A stretch of 64,000 nt of DNA from NCBI GenBank assembly GCA_947066815.1, contig CAMSZT010000009.1, forward strand, positions 23,681 to 87,680. Reading direction: 5' to 3'. The notes beneath the pieces were generated by a model. The model had not been told where the DNA came from and made no database searches. It worked only from the letters and a program-made list of their open reading frames with translations. A program made the translations under genes and the position numbers. Every line of letters begins with the position of its first letter. Position 1 is the first letter of the stretch. The DNA comes from an uncultured Lachnotalea sp. (GTDB taxonomy: Bacteria > Bacillota > Clostridia > Lachnospirales > Lachnospiraceae). Positions 35,346 through 43,983 of the stretch are shown here, piece by piece.

Positions 35346-36863
35346 ATGAATCAAGAAAAGGTATTAAGTGTAGAAAACATTTCCAAGACCTTTCCGGGAG
35401 TAAAGGCTTTAAACGATATTAGCCTGGACCTGTATAAAGGGGAGGTGCTGGTACTTGTCGGGGAAAATGGTGCCGGTAAATCTACGTTTGTAAAAATTTT
35501 ATCCGGTATCTATACGGCAGACGAGGGCGGGAAAATGACCCTTGACGGAAAAGCCTATACGCCAAAAGGGATCCGGGATGCAAATTCCCAGGGGATCTAT
35601 ATCATCCATCAGGAATTAAATATGATCCCGGATATGACGATCACGGAGAATCTGCTCCTGGCCCAGGGCTTTCCGAAAAAGAAGGGCATGAAATGTTTTG
35701 TGGACTGGAAAGAGGCCGATAAACAGGCGCAGGCGATCATCGACCAGATGGATCTGAAATACGACCTTCATGCCAGGGTGGAAACCTTAAGTGTGGCGAA
35801 CCAGCAGATGCTGGAGATCTCAAAGGCGATCAGTCAGGAAAATGCGAAGGTGATCATCATGGATGAGCCGACAGCATCGATAACGAGCCAGGAGGTGGAT
35901 AAACTCTTTGGATATATCCATAAACTGAAGGCGAGAGGGATCGGTATTATTTATATTTCCCACAGGTTGGAAGAGATCAAAAGGATCGGAGACCGGATCA
36001 TCGTACTGCGTGACGGGACCTATGTGGGAGAAAAAGAAGCGGCTACGGTGGATGTGGACGAGATGATCCGTATGATGGTCGGCAGGAATGTGACCCAGTA
36101 TTATCCTAAGAGTGAACATAAGGCGGGAGAAGTCGCCCTTGAAGTAGAAGGTCTCAGCCTGCATAAGCTTGTGAAGAATGTAAGCCTGCAGGCAAGAAAG
36201 GGAGAGGTCCTGGGGATCGGCGGTCTGGTCGGAGCCGGAAGGACAGAACTGGTGAGAGGCATTTTCGGCGCGGATAAGATTGCCTCAGGAAGAGTTTTGA
36301 TCGATGGAAGGCAGGTAAAGCTGTCCAGCCCCAAAATGTCGGTAAAGCATAAGATTGCTTTTTTGACAGAGGACAGAAAGATCCTTGGACTTTTGATGGG
36401 ACAGAGCATCTGGTCCAATGTTGTGATCAGCAAGCTTTCCAAACTGGGACGTTTTGGATTTCTTACCGAAGGCAGAGGCATCCGGGTTTCCGATGACTAT
36501 AAAGAGCAGCTGAAGATCCGGATGCCGTCTTCCAGATCGCTGATCGAAAATCTGTCGGGAGGAAATCAACAGAAGGTGATCTTTGCCAGATGGCTGTTCA
36601 GCGATTCGGATATTTTTATCTTTGATGAACCGACAAGGGGGATCGATGTGGGGGCAAAGACGGAGATGTACGAATTGATCGACAGGCTGGTGCTGGACGG
36701 CAAGACGGTCATACTGATATCTTCTGATATGATGGAGCTGATGGGGATCAGTGACAGGATCGCCGTGATGAGTAATGGTTCTCTGGCCGGGGTACTTGAG
36801 CGGGATGATTTTACACAGGAAAAGATCATGGAACTGGCACTCGAAGGATATTTGGAGAAATAG
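35346..36863 (+). CDS. CUT2 sugar ABC transporter ATP-binding protein (RbsA-like)
   Basis: A 505-residue double-ATPase. The first domain has Walker A GENGAGKSTFVKIL and Walker B VIIMDEPTASI. The second has a degenerate Walker A (GGLVGAGRTELVRG), as normal for this family, then LSGGNQQKVIFARWL and FIFDEPTRGIDVG. It energises the permease and binding protein that follow. ATG 35346 follows GAATGAGGAGGC. The substrate is unknown. Confidence 0.93.
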   Translation: MNQEKVLSVENISKTFPGVKALNDISLDLYKGEVLVLVGENGAGKSTFVKILSGIYTADEGGKMTLDGKAYTPKGIRDANSQGIYIIHQELNMIPDMTITENLLLAQGFPKKKGMKCFVDWKEADKQAQAIIDQMDLKYDLHARVETLSVANQQMLEISKAISQENAKVIIMDEPTASITSQEVDKLFGYIHKLKARGIGIIYISHRLEEIKRIGDRIIVLRDGTYVGEKEAATVDVDEMIRMMVGRNVTQYYPKSEHKAGEVALEVEGLSLHKLVKNVSLQARKGEVLGIGGLVGAGRTELVRGIFGADKIASGRVLIDGRQVKLSSPKMSVKHKIAFLTEDRKILGLLMGQSIWSNVVISKLSKLGRFGFLTEGRGIRVSDDYKEQLKIRMPSSRSLIENLSGGNQQKVIFARWLFSDSDIFIFDEPTRGIDVGAKTEMYELIDRLVLDGKTVILISSDMMELMGISDRIAVMSNGSLAGVLERDDFTQEKIMELALEGYLEK

Positions 36864-36874
36864 GAGAAAAGGGT

Positions 36875-37816
36875 ATGAATGCAAATATGAAAAATATCAT
36901 GGACAAAATAGGATCCCTGCTGATATTGTTTGTGCTGATCATTGTTATGGGCGTGATCACTCCGAAGTTTTTTGCACTGGATAATCTGAAAAATATCGGG
37001 ATCCAGGCGTCGGTAAACGTCGTGCTGTCCATAGGGATGCTGATGGTGATCATCATCGGCGGGATCGACCTTTCCATCGGGGCAGTTCTGGCAACGTCCG
37101 GTATCGCGGCCGCTTATCTGATGAGGGCCGGATGTCCGATCTTCTGGGCAATGCTGCTCTCTTGCTTTGCAGGCGCGGCGCTTGGGGCCATGAACGGGTT
37201 TATCGTGACCTATATGAAGCTTCCGCCTTTCGTTGCCACATTGGGGACAACCGGTATTTTCAGAGGAGTATCGCTGCTGATCACCAACGGACTTCCGGTT
37301 TCACAGCTGCCGGAGGGGCTCCGCGTCATCGGACAGGGAACCCTTTTGGGGATTCCGAATCCTATCGTACTTATGGTCATCGTGGCAGTCATCATCCACA
37401 TTCTGCTGGTGTACACCTCTTATGGACGCAGTTTATATGCCATTGGAAGTAATTATGAAGCGACCAGGCTGTCCGGGATCGCGATCAAGAGAAATACCAT
37501 GCTTACGTATACGATCGAGGGCTTTCTGGCAGCGGTGGCGGGTGTGATCCTTCTGGGAAGACTGGCGGTCGCTCAGCCGAATGCGGCGCTCGGATATGAA
37601 TCCAATGCGATCGCAGCCGCAGTGATCGGCGGCGCCTCCTTCTCCGGCGGACGCGGTTCGGTAAAAGGTTCTCTGGTCGGTGCGCTGATCATCAGCGTTT
37701 TGAATAACGGTTTTACCTTACTTGGTATGAATTCCTTCGTACAGCAGATCGCGATCGGAGTAGTTGTGGTCCTGGCCGTCTTCGCGGATATTTTACAGAG
37801 GGAAAAGGTCAACTGA
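36875..37816 (+). CDS. CUT2 sugar ABC transporter permease (RbsC-like)
   Basis: A 313-residue membrane protein with 8-10 hydrophobic segments. The conserved IIGGIDLSIGAVLA and PPFVATLGTTGIFRG stretches, and the C-terminal IAAAVIGGASFSGGRGSVKG, identify the RbsC/BPD_transp_2 family. It forms the channel with a second copy of itself. A small hairpin AAGGTCA/TGACCTT overlaps its stop codon and may raise or lower expression of the binding protein gene. Confidence 0.92.
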   Translation: MNANMKNIMDKIGSLLILFVLIIVMGVITPKFFALDNLKNIGIQASVNVVLSIGMLMVIIIGGIDLSIGAVLATSGIAAAYLMRAGCPIFWAMLLSCFAGAALGAMNGFIVTYMKLPPFVATLGTTGIFRGVSLLITNGLPVSQLPEGLRVIGQGTLLGIPNPIVLMVIVAVIIHILLVYTSYGRSLYAIGSNYEATRLSGIAIKRNTMLTYTIEGFLAAVAGVILLGRLAVAQPNAALGYESNAIAAAVIGGASFSGGRGSVKGSLVGALIISVLNNGFTLLGMNSFVQQIAIGVVVVLAVFADILQREKVN

Positions 37817-37867
37817 CCTTTCTCAATAGAACAGGCAGATATGTCACGAAAAAAGGAGGAACAAGGA

Positions 37868-38938
37868 ATGAAAAGAAAGTTAACAGCAGCAATTTTGGCA
37901 GTGGTCATGACAGCGGCCGTGCTTGCGGGATGCGGCTCCGGGGAGGGATCCGGAACGACTGCGGCGCCGCAGGAAGAGACGGCAAAGAACGAGACAGAAG
38001 CCGAGACAAAAGCCGAGGCGGAAACTCCGGCAAAGACCCAGGCTGCAGGCGGCCAGGAGTCGAAGGACGGCCCTACGATCCAGATGATCGTAATGTCCAT
38101 CAACAGTGAGTATTGGCTGAATGTACAGGCCGGTGCACAGGCAGAGCTTGATAAGAGCGGCGGAGAGCTGATCTACACGGGCCCCAGCCAGGACGGAGAT
38201 ATCCAGGGACAGGTGGATCTTATGGAAAATGCGATCTCCAGCGGCGTTGACGGCATTATCCTGATCCCGGTCGATTCGGACGCTCTGGTCCCTTCTGTCG
38301 AGAAGGCAGAAGCGGCGGGGATCCCGGTCGTCGTCGTTGACGGTCCGGTCAATACGGACAAGGTGACTTCCTATATTGCAACCGATAATGAAGCAGGCGG
38401 CAGGCTGGCGATGGAAACGCTGATCGATCTGATGGGCGGGGAGGGAAAAGCCGTGATCGTAAATGCGCTTGCCGGGATCCCCTCCAATGACGGCCGCGGG
38501 ATCGGGGCGGAAGCGGCAGCGGCTGAAAATTCTGGGATCGAGATGCTTGAGACCCTGCGGGGCGGGGATCAGGCGGCAGCTCTGTCCAATACGGAAAATA
38601 TGCTGACGGCAAACGGTGATGTGGCCGGTATTTTTGCAGCTTATGACAGGGGCGCCATCGGTGCAAGCCAGGCGCTGATCAATGCGGGACTTGACGGAAA
38701 AGTAAAAGTAGTCGCCTTTGATGCGGCGGCAGACGAGATCCAGTACCTGGAGAACGGTGTGATCAGCGCGCTGATCGTACAGCAGCCTTACGAAATGGGA
38801 AGAATGGCGGTAGAGTATATCAATAAGGCCCTTGCAGGAGAAGACGTTCCCAAGGAAGTGGCAACGGATGTGGTCGTTGTGACAAAAGAAAATATGGATG
38901 ATCCGGAGGTACACAAGGTTCTTTATCCCCTTGAGTAG
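37868..38938 (+). CDS. CUT2 substrate-binding lipoprotein (RbsB-like)
   Basis: A 356-residue lipoprotein. Signal peptide MKRKLTAAILAVVMTA ends with lipobox LAGC, then a Glu/Thr/Ala-rich linker of about 45 residues. The periplasmic_binding_4 domain begins near IQMIVMSINSEYWLNVQAGA and carries GIILIPVDSDALVP, a typical ligand-binding pattern. ATG 37868 follows AAAAGGAGGAACAAGG; the in-frame ATG at 37841 is upstream of the ribosome site. It delivers the sugar or sugar-like ligand to the permease. Confidence 0.92.
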   Translation: MKRKLTAAILAVVMTAAVLAGCGSGEGSGTTAAPQEETAKNETEAETKAEAETPAKTQAAGGQESKDGPTIQMIVMSINSEYWLNVQAGAQAELDKSGGELIYTGPSQDGDIQGQVDLMENAISSGVDGIILIPVDSDALVPSVEKAEAAGIPVVVVDGPVNTDKVTSYIATDNEAGGRLAMETLIDLMGGEGKAVIVNALAGIPSNDGRGIGAEAAAAENSGIEMLETLRGGDQAAALSNTENMLTANGDVAGIFAAYDRGAIGASQALINAGLDGKVKVVAFDAAADEIQYLENGVISALIVQQPYEMGRMAVEYINKALAGEDVPKEVATDVVVVTKENMDDPEVHKVLYPLE

Positions 38939-39055
38939 ACCGGTGGACGCCGGCAGGAACAATGGAGTTTTTTAACCGTGGGCCCGGCATGAGATCTCTT
39001 TGTGCCGGACCCATTTGCGAAATGTCTGCAGCAGGAATGGATCGGAGGGAAAGCG

Positions 39056-40333
39056 ATGGAATATATCATTGACAGGATCAGGGAGTGCATTGAGAAAAAT
39101 AAAAAGGAATATATCACTTTTTTAAGTGAATATCTGCAGCAGGATTCCACAAATCCGGCTCTGGGAGAGAATAAGGCGCCGCTGGCCTGCCACAGGTGGA
39201 TGCAGAAAAGGCTTCAGGACTATGGGATCTTTGACAAGGTGGATTTCTGGGAATCGGGGAATGATTTTTCCAATGTTGTGGCGGTCAGTGAAGGAGAAGG
39301 AGAACCACTGCTGTTTGCGGGGCATACGGATACGGTCCCTGTAACGGAAACCCAGAAAGCGGAATGGCGTAAGGATGCAGGACCTTGGTCCGGTGCGGTA
39401 AAAGAGGGAAAAATATACGGACGGGGCGCGTCCGACATGAAAGCAGGCTGTGCGGCTCCTCTGATGGCAATGCATGTGCTGCAGAAACTGGGGATCAAGC
39501 CGAAAAGGCCGCTGTATTTTTCTTATGTGATGTCAGAAGAGAATGGCGGCCGGGAATTCGGGGTGGACAGTATCATTGACAGAGGCTATCATGCGAAAGA
39601 ATGTATCGTGATGGAGCCTTCCAATAATCTGGCGGTCGTGCCGGCCATCCAGGGCGAATTTTATTTCACGATCGAAGTGGAGGGGCTTAGCTATCATATT
39701 GCCTCCCGCCACCATACGCTTTATCCTCACGGATACCGTGTACAGGATGTTCCGGGGAAAAATGCCATTGAACTGGCGGTCGAGATCATCCGGGAACTCC
39801 AGAAGCTTGAGAAAGAACTGGGGCAGTATGTAGGGCATCCGCTGACAGAGAACGGTTCTACGACCATTAATTTTTCCGGGATCGAGAGTAAGGGGATCTT
39901 CTCCGCGGGAGCAGAGAAGTGTAAGATCACAGGAAGTATGCTGTATAATCCGAGCATTTCGCAGGAAGAAGCGTTTGCCTATTTTAAGGGAGCGGTCGGC
40001 AGGGCGGCAGAGAGAAATTTCTGGCTGAAAGAACATCCGCCGATCGTTACGATCCCGTATCTGCTCTCCACCAAACCGCCGGTCAACGTACCGATGGATC
40101 ATCCTCTTTGCAGGCAGCTTGCGGATGCGGCAAAAGCATTTGGCAAGGAGCCTGTCTTCGAATCCTGTCTGAGTACGTCGGATGCAAATTATCTTCAGGA
40201 TCACGGGATCGCCACGATCACCATGGGACCGGGAGCCAATGAATACGGAGTTCACAGCGTAAACGAATATGTTCCGGCAGACGTTTATCTGGAAGCGATC
40301 GCCAGGTATGCATATTTTCTGAGCAAACAGTAA
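39056..40333 (+). CDS. M20-family metallopeptidase/deacylase
   Basis: A 425-residue di-zinc hydrolase of the ArgE/DapE/CPG2 group. Motifs: FAGHTDTVPVTE (His, Asp), YGRGASDMKAGCAAPL (bridging Asp), SEENGGREFG (catalytic Glu and ligand), and late His in MGPGANEYGVHSVNEYV. It cleaves N-acyl or peptide bonds, the product depending on substrate. ATG 39056 follows ATCGGAGGGAAAG. Its position right after a CUT2 transporter suggests that the imported ligand carries an amide link (inference). Confidence 0.9.
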   Translation: MEYIIDRIRECIEKNKKEYITFLSEYLQQDSTNPALGENKAPLACHRWMQKRLQDYGIFDKVDFWESGNDFSNVVAVSEGEGEPLLFAGHTDTVPVTETQKAEWRKDAGPWSGAVKEGKIYGRGASDMKAGCAAPLMAMHVLQKLGIKPKRPLYFSYVMSEENGGREFGVDSIIDRGYHAKECIVMEPSNNLAVVPAIQGEFYFTIEVEGLSYHIASRHHTLYPHGYRVQDVPGKNAIELAVEIIRELQKLEKELGQYVGHPLTENGSTTINFSGIESKGIFSAGAEKCKITGSMLYNPSISQEEAFAYFKGAVGRAAERNFWLKEHPPIVTIPYLLSTKPPVNVPMDHPLCRQLADAAKAFGKEPVFESCLSTSDANYLQDHGIATITMGPGANEYGVHSVNEYVPADVYLEAIARYAYFLSKQ

Positions 40334-40375
40334 TGCAGGTTAAAAATGTATATAAGAAAACAGGAGAGGAATGTC

Positions 40376-41122
40376 ATGTCAAAAAAAGTATTGTTTGTCG
40401 GTGAATCGTGGACGGCAACCGTAACGGAGATCAAAGGGTTCAACAGTTTTTCTGTTTCCAAGTATGAAACGGGGCTCGGAAAGATCGATAAGGCCATAGA
40501 AAAGGCAGGATATGAATTTGTTTACATGCCGAACCACATGGCAGCGGATCATTTTCCGTTTACGATGGAGGAATTGAAGGAGTATGCCTGTGTGATCCTG
40601 TCCGATGTCGGTGCAGATACTCTTTTGATCCCCACAGAGACATTTACCGTGGGGAAAAGATTTCCAAACCGCTGCCGGCTTCTTAAGGACTATGTTCTGC
40701 AGGGGGGAAGCCTTTTGATGATCGGCGGATACATGACTTTTACCGGTATCGGCGGCCAGGGAAAATGGTGGGCGACAGCGGTGCAGGATGTTTTGCCGGT
40801 GCAGCTTCTTACCTGTGACGACCGGATGGAACATTGCGAAGGAGTTTTCGCGGAAGTGGTGGATAAAGACCATCCCGCGGTAAAAGGGATCGAGGGGGAA
40901 TGGCCTCCGATACTCGGGTACAACAAGAGCATTTTAAAGGAAGGGGCAGAATTGGCGGCGACGGTCTGCGGGGATCCGTTACTTGCTTTTGGAAGCTATG
41001 GAGAAGGTAAGACAGCAATCTTTTCCAGCGACTGTTCCCCTCACTGGGCGCCGGAGGAATTCTGCGGCTGGGAAGGTTATGACCGGTTATTTAAAAATAT
41101 CCTCGATCATATCGTAAAATAA
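40376..41122 (+). CDS. Putative glutamine amidotransferase-like protein (GATase1_like)
   Basis: A 248-residue protein of the PF07090-type class I glutamine amidotransferase-like family. Segments: KVLFVGESWTATVTEIKG, VILSDVGADTL, GGSLLMIGGYMTFTGIGGQG, and SDCSPHWAPEEF. No canonical catalytic Cys nucleophile elbow is seen, so it may bind or act on sugars rather than transfer ammonia. ATG 40376 follows AGGAGAGGAAT. It ends the first ABC operon; a large hairpin follows at 41139. Confidence 0.78.
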   Translation: MSKKVLFVGESWTATVTEIKGFNSFSVSKYETGLGKIDKAIEKAGYEFVYMPNHMAADHFPFTMEELKEYACVILSDVGADTLLIPTETFTVGKRFPNRCRLLKDYVLQGGSLLMIGGYMTFTGIGGQGKWWATAVQDVLPVQLLTCDDRMEHCEGVFAEVVDKDHPAVKGIEGEWPPILGYNKSILKEGAELAATVCGDPLLAFGSYGEGKTAIFSSDCSPHWAPEEFCGWEGYDRLFKNILDHIVK

Positions 41123-41138
41123 ATCTGTTCCTGAAAAA

Positions 41139-41193
41139 GGATCTCCCATAGATCGATCAGGCGTAAAAACGCCGATCACTATGGGAGATTTTC
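41139..41193. terminator. Terminator between the GATase-like and ROK genes
   Basis: ATCTCCCATAG pairs with the TATGGGAGAT arm around an inner GGCGT/ACGCC hairpin. TTTTCTG follows. It ends both convergent genes. Confidence 0.75.
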
Positions 41194-41195
41194 TG

Positions 41196-42368
41196 TTACC
41201 GGTTGTTTTTGTCGAGGGGCGACCATTCATTGTAGATCGTGTCGCAGATCCCCTCGTAGATCCCGCCGGAATGGTAGTTTTCCGCCTGGAAGGTAAGCCC
41301 TCTGGCGAGGGAGAGGGAGCAGCGTTTCTCGATCTGCCCCATGAAATGATCCTCAAGGAACGGAAAAAGGTCGGCCATGTAACCGGAGATGATAAATAAA
41401 GACGGATCAAAGAGATTGACCAGGATACTGCCCAGACAGCCGAGGAGGTAACCGCTCCGTTTCAACATGGGCTGGAACAACTCCTGTTTTTTCCGGATGC
41501 AGTCCATAAAATCCGTCCATTGTGCATAAAATGGCCGGCTTTCCACAAAATCAGGATAGAAGGAGAGCAGATGCTCCAGCTGGAGTTCCGCCTCGATGCA
41601 GCCATAGGAACCGCAGGAAGGGCATTTCAGGGACGGGTCGCCGATGGGGACATGGGCGACCTCGCCTCCATAGCCGTTTTTTCCGCGGAGCAGGCCTCCG
41701 TTGCAGATGATGCCGACGCCGGTGCCCTGGGAGATGTCCAGGCATACGATATTGTCCAGCTTATGGATGGTATGCACGGAGATCGCCTTGAAATTGCTGG
41801 AATTGTCCACATAAGCCGGCAGGCCAAAGCAGCGTGAAAACAGGGCCTTCATGGGGACGCCTTCGTATTTTTCAATGGAACTGCTGACCAGGCAGGCGTT
41901 GGTGGCGTCGTAAATGGCAGGCACGGAAATGCCGATCCCGATGTAGCAGGCGTCCTCTGGGGCGCAGGAGGCGGCGTTTGCCAGGAACTGTTCTTTTGTG
42001 AAGGCGGCGATCTCCTCCGCTGTCTCCAGGGAGGAAATGTCGTAGGAATGGCAGAACAGGATTTCGTTTCGCAGGTTTGTGACCGCAATGCCCACCGTTC
42101 CGTCTGTCTGCAGGTCAACGCCGATGACCAGAAAACGCTCATAATGAAAGGCGATCCGGCTCGGGATCCGTCCGACTCGTGAATTCCCTGATTTTTCATC
42201 TGAGACGATCTCCAGCGCTTTCAGATCGCTGCAAATGGTAGAAACCGTTGTGATGCTCAGACCGGACTGCTCGGAAATTTCTTTTTTTGTCAGAGGATCA
42301 CCGAATCGTATCAGATCCATCACGATTTTTGCATTTTTGTTTTTGAGATCTACAACGTCATTGATCAT
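41196..42368 (-). CDS. ROK-family transcriptional regulator
   Basis: A 390-residue repressor. The N-terminal HTH (NAKIVMDLIRFGDPLTKKEIS, then SGLSITTVSTICSDLKA) is followed by a ROK sugar-kinase-like domain with the zinc cluster CPSCGSYGCIE and GVGIICNGGLLRGKNGYGGE. ROK regulators respond to sugars or sugar derivatives (family knowledge). ATG 42368 follows GAAAGAGGTAGC. It is a candidate regulator of the second ABC operon and the M24 gene. Confidence 0.9.
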   Translation of the reverse strand: MINDVVDLKNKNAKIVMDLIRFGDPLTKKEISEQSGLSITTVSTICSDLKALEIVSDEKSGNSRVGRIPSRIAFHYERFLVIGVDLQTDGTVGIAVTNLRNEILFCHSYDISSLETAEEIAAFTKEQFLANAASCAPEDACYIGIGISVPAIYDATNACLVSSSIEKYEGVPMKALFSRCFGLPAYVDNSSNFKAISVHTIHKLDNIVCLDISQGTGVGIICNGGLLRGKNGYGGEVAHVPIGDPSLKCPSCGSYGCIEAELQLEHLLSFYPDFVESRPFYAQWTDFMDCIRKKQELFQPMLKRSGYLLGCLGSILVNLFDPSLFIISGYMADLFPFLEDHFMGQIEKRCSLSLARGLTFQAENYHSGGIYEGICDTIYNEWSPLDKNNR

Positions 42369-42501
42369 GTTCTGCTACCTCTTTCAAGGAGTGAGTTCCC
42401 TGACGATCCTATGTTTTCATTCATTGCAAGTATACAACAAGCCCCGGAGGTTTACAACTTAAAAATTGGCGCATTTGTCTGCACGCAGGCCTGCGGGTGT
42501 G

Positions 42502-43788
42502 TCAGATCCCTTTACCGACCAGATGCTGGACGTCGGTAGGAAGGTCGGTGAAGCTTATCATCACATTTCCTTTTTTGAAGAAAGCGCTCTCCACGCAGCC
42601 GCCGCAGATATCCGTGTTTGCATGGCCGTAAAGTCCCAGATCCAGCATCATGCCCACGTTCTCCCCGTAGAACTGCTCCTTGTAGGGATGGATCACCTGC
42701 TTTTCCAGGCATTCTGTCAGTCCGGTGCCGTGGCAGGTACTGTAAAAATGCAGGGGCCTCATATTCTGCCCGTCGATGTCCTGGGAGGCGAAATAATCCC
42801 TGGCGGCCAGGTCGATGCGGTTGTTGGGAAGATCCTGCTCGATCACATGTCTGAGCTCTGCGACGGCAAGCTCGTAGCCCTGATTCATCTTCGAGAAGAA
42901 CTCCTGTTGGAGCGGATTCCGATCTCCGGCCACGGCCGTTCTCCGGCAGACGCCCTTATATCCCTGATAACTGGGGACAGAGCTCAGCTGCACGATGTCG
43001 CCGTCCTCGATGACTTTGTTGGAGGAGGGAGCGATGATATAACGGTTTCTGGACCCGGAGGTGGCCATGGATTCCGCGCCGTAGCTTTCTCCCCCCAAAG
43101 CTTTTACCACATGATCGGCGACAGCGGAAACCTGAAGCTCCCTGAGGCCGGGGCGGAGTACGGCCAGCATGGCCCGGACGGCGGCTGCGGCGATGAGATC
43201 GGCCTGTTCCATACAGCGGAACTCGGCTTCGGATTTCTCATAACGGAGCTCTTCCAGGATGTCCGGCTCTTCGCTGAAGACCACTTCCCCGGGAACGCCT
43301 TTTTGAAAGATTTCCAGCACTTTGCAGGTGACGGTGTCGGTCCCGGTGAGGATGGCCGCCCTGCGGATCGGATGGCCCACGTATTCGCGTATGACCTCCG
43401 GGAGTGCCGCACAGGTGACGCCCTCGTAATATTCGTCGGGAATGCTGAACTCTTCCACGAAGCGGGTTTCCAGGCCGAGTCCCGCCTCCTGGGCCCATTT
43501 TCCGGATTCCGGCCCGACCAGCAGCAGGGGGGCCTTGCCGGGAGCGATCATGCCGCAGGCTTTTTCCAGGGTAGGGTTGTAGCCGGTGAGATAGATGCCG
43601 TCGCCGGGCATTTCACGGTACCAGAAGAAGAAGCCGAAATCCATGCCGCGCTCCTTAAGCTTCCCCCACACCTTTTCGTGGCGGGCCGAAAACTCCTCTT
43701 TGGGGATCCGGACGGAAAGATCCAGCTTTTCCTCATAGTATCGGATGACCCGTTCTACCTTTTCATAATCGTGACTTGTCAGAAACAT
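42502..43788 (-). CDS. M24 (creatinase/prolidase-fold) family protein with altered metal site
   Basis: A 428-residue protein with the N-terminal creatinase_N-like domain (about 1-165) and the pita-bread domain. Normal M24 metallopeptidases have Asp-Asp-His-Glu-Glu ligands. Here the first two Asp are lost (IVQLSSVPS and YKGVCRRT in place of the Asp-bearing forms), a His remains in CHGTGLTE, and of the two Glu one is Asp (MMLDLGLYG) while GGCVES keeps Glu. Creatinase is a metal-free member of this fold, so a non-peptidase amidinohydrolase-like activity is possible. ATG 43788 follows GAGAGGATTT. Confidence 0.75.
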   Translation of the reverse strand: MFLTSHDYEKVERVIRYYEEKLDLSVRIPKEEFSARHEKVWGKLKERGMDFGFFFWYREMPGDGIYLTGYNPTLEKACGMIAPGKAPLLLVGPESGKWAQEAGLGLETRFVEEFSIPDEYYEGVTCAALPEVIREYVGHPIRRAAILTGTDTVTCKVLEIFQKGVPGEVVFSEEPDILEELRYEKSEAEFRCMEQADLIAAAAVRAMLAVLRPGLRELQVSAVADHVVKALGGESYGAESMATSGSRNRYIIAPSSNKVIEDGDIVQLSSVPSYQGYKGVCRRTAVAGDRNPLQQEFFSKMNQGYELAVAELRHVIEQDLPNNRIDLAARDYFASQDIDGQNMRPLHFYSTCHGTGLTECLEKQVIHPYKEQFYGENVGMMLDLGLYGHANTDICGGCVESAFFKKGNVMISFTDLPTDVQHLVGKGI

Positions 43789-43855
43789 GATAAATCCTCT
43801 CTTTCTTGCTTTTTTTTGAGTGTTGAAAAACCGGGCCTGCGCCTCGGTCAGACAT

Positions 43856-43884
43856 ATGATACCACAGGCCGATGAATTATGCAA
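43856..43884 (-). promoter_or_regulatory. Promoter of the M24 gene
   Basis: Minus strand TTGCAT, 17 bp, TATCAT. Confidence 0.65.
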
Positions 43885-43924
43885 TATGTTTAAAAATAAT
43901 TTTCAAAACTATTTTAAAAATATG
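43885..43924. promoter_or_regulatory. AT-rich inverted repeat between divergent promoters
   Basis: An imperfect inverted repeat (TTTAAAAATAATTTT facing AAAACTATTTTAAAAA) fills the gap between the M24 and ABC promoters. It is a likely shared operator or UP element. Confidence 0.45.
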
Positions 43925-43954
43925 TTGACTAAATGGAGGGTTTGTGTATATAAT
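43925..43954 (+). promoter_or_regulatory. Promoter of the second CUT2 ABC operon
   Basis: TTGACT, 18 bp, TATAAT. Confidence 0.75.
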
Positions 43955-43983
43955 GATTGCAACGAAGAGGGAGGAGGAATGAA

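Noticed and set aside
42482..42500. Perfect palindrome CGCAGGCCTGCG after the M24 gene as a terminator
   Set aside because: No T-run follows on the minus strand, so termination is not supported, although a short hairpin could form.
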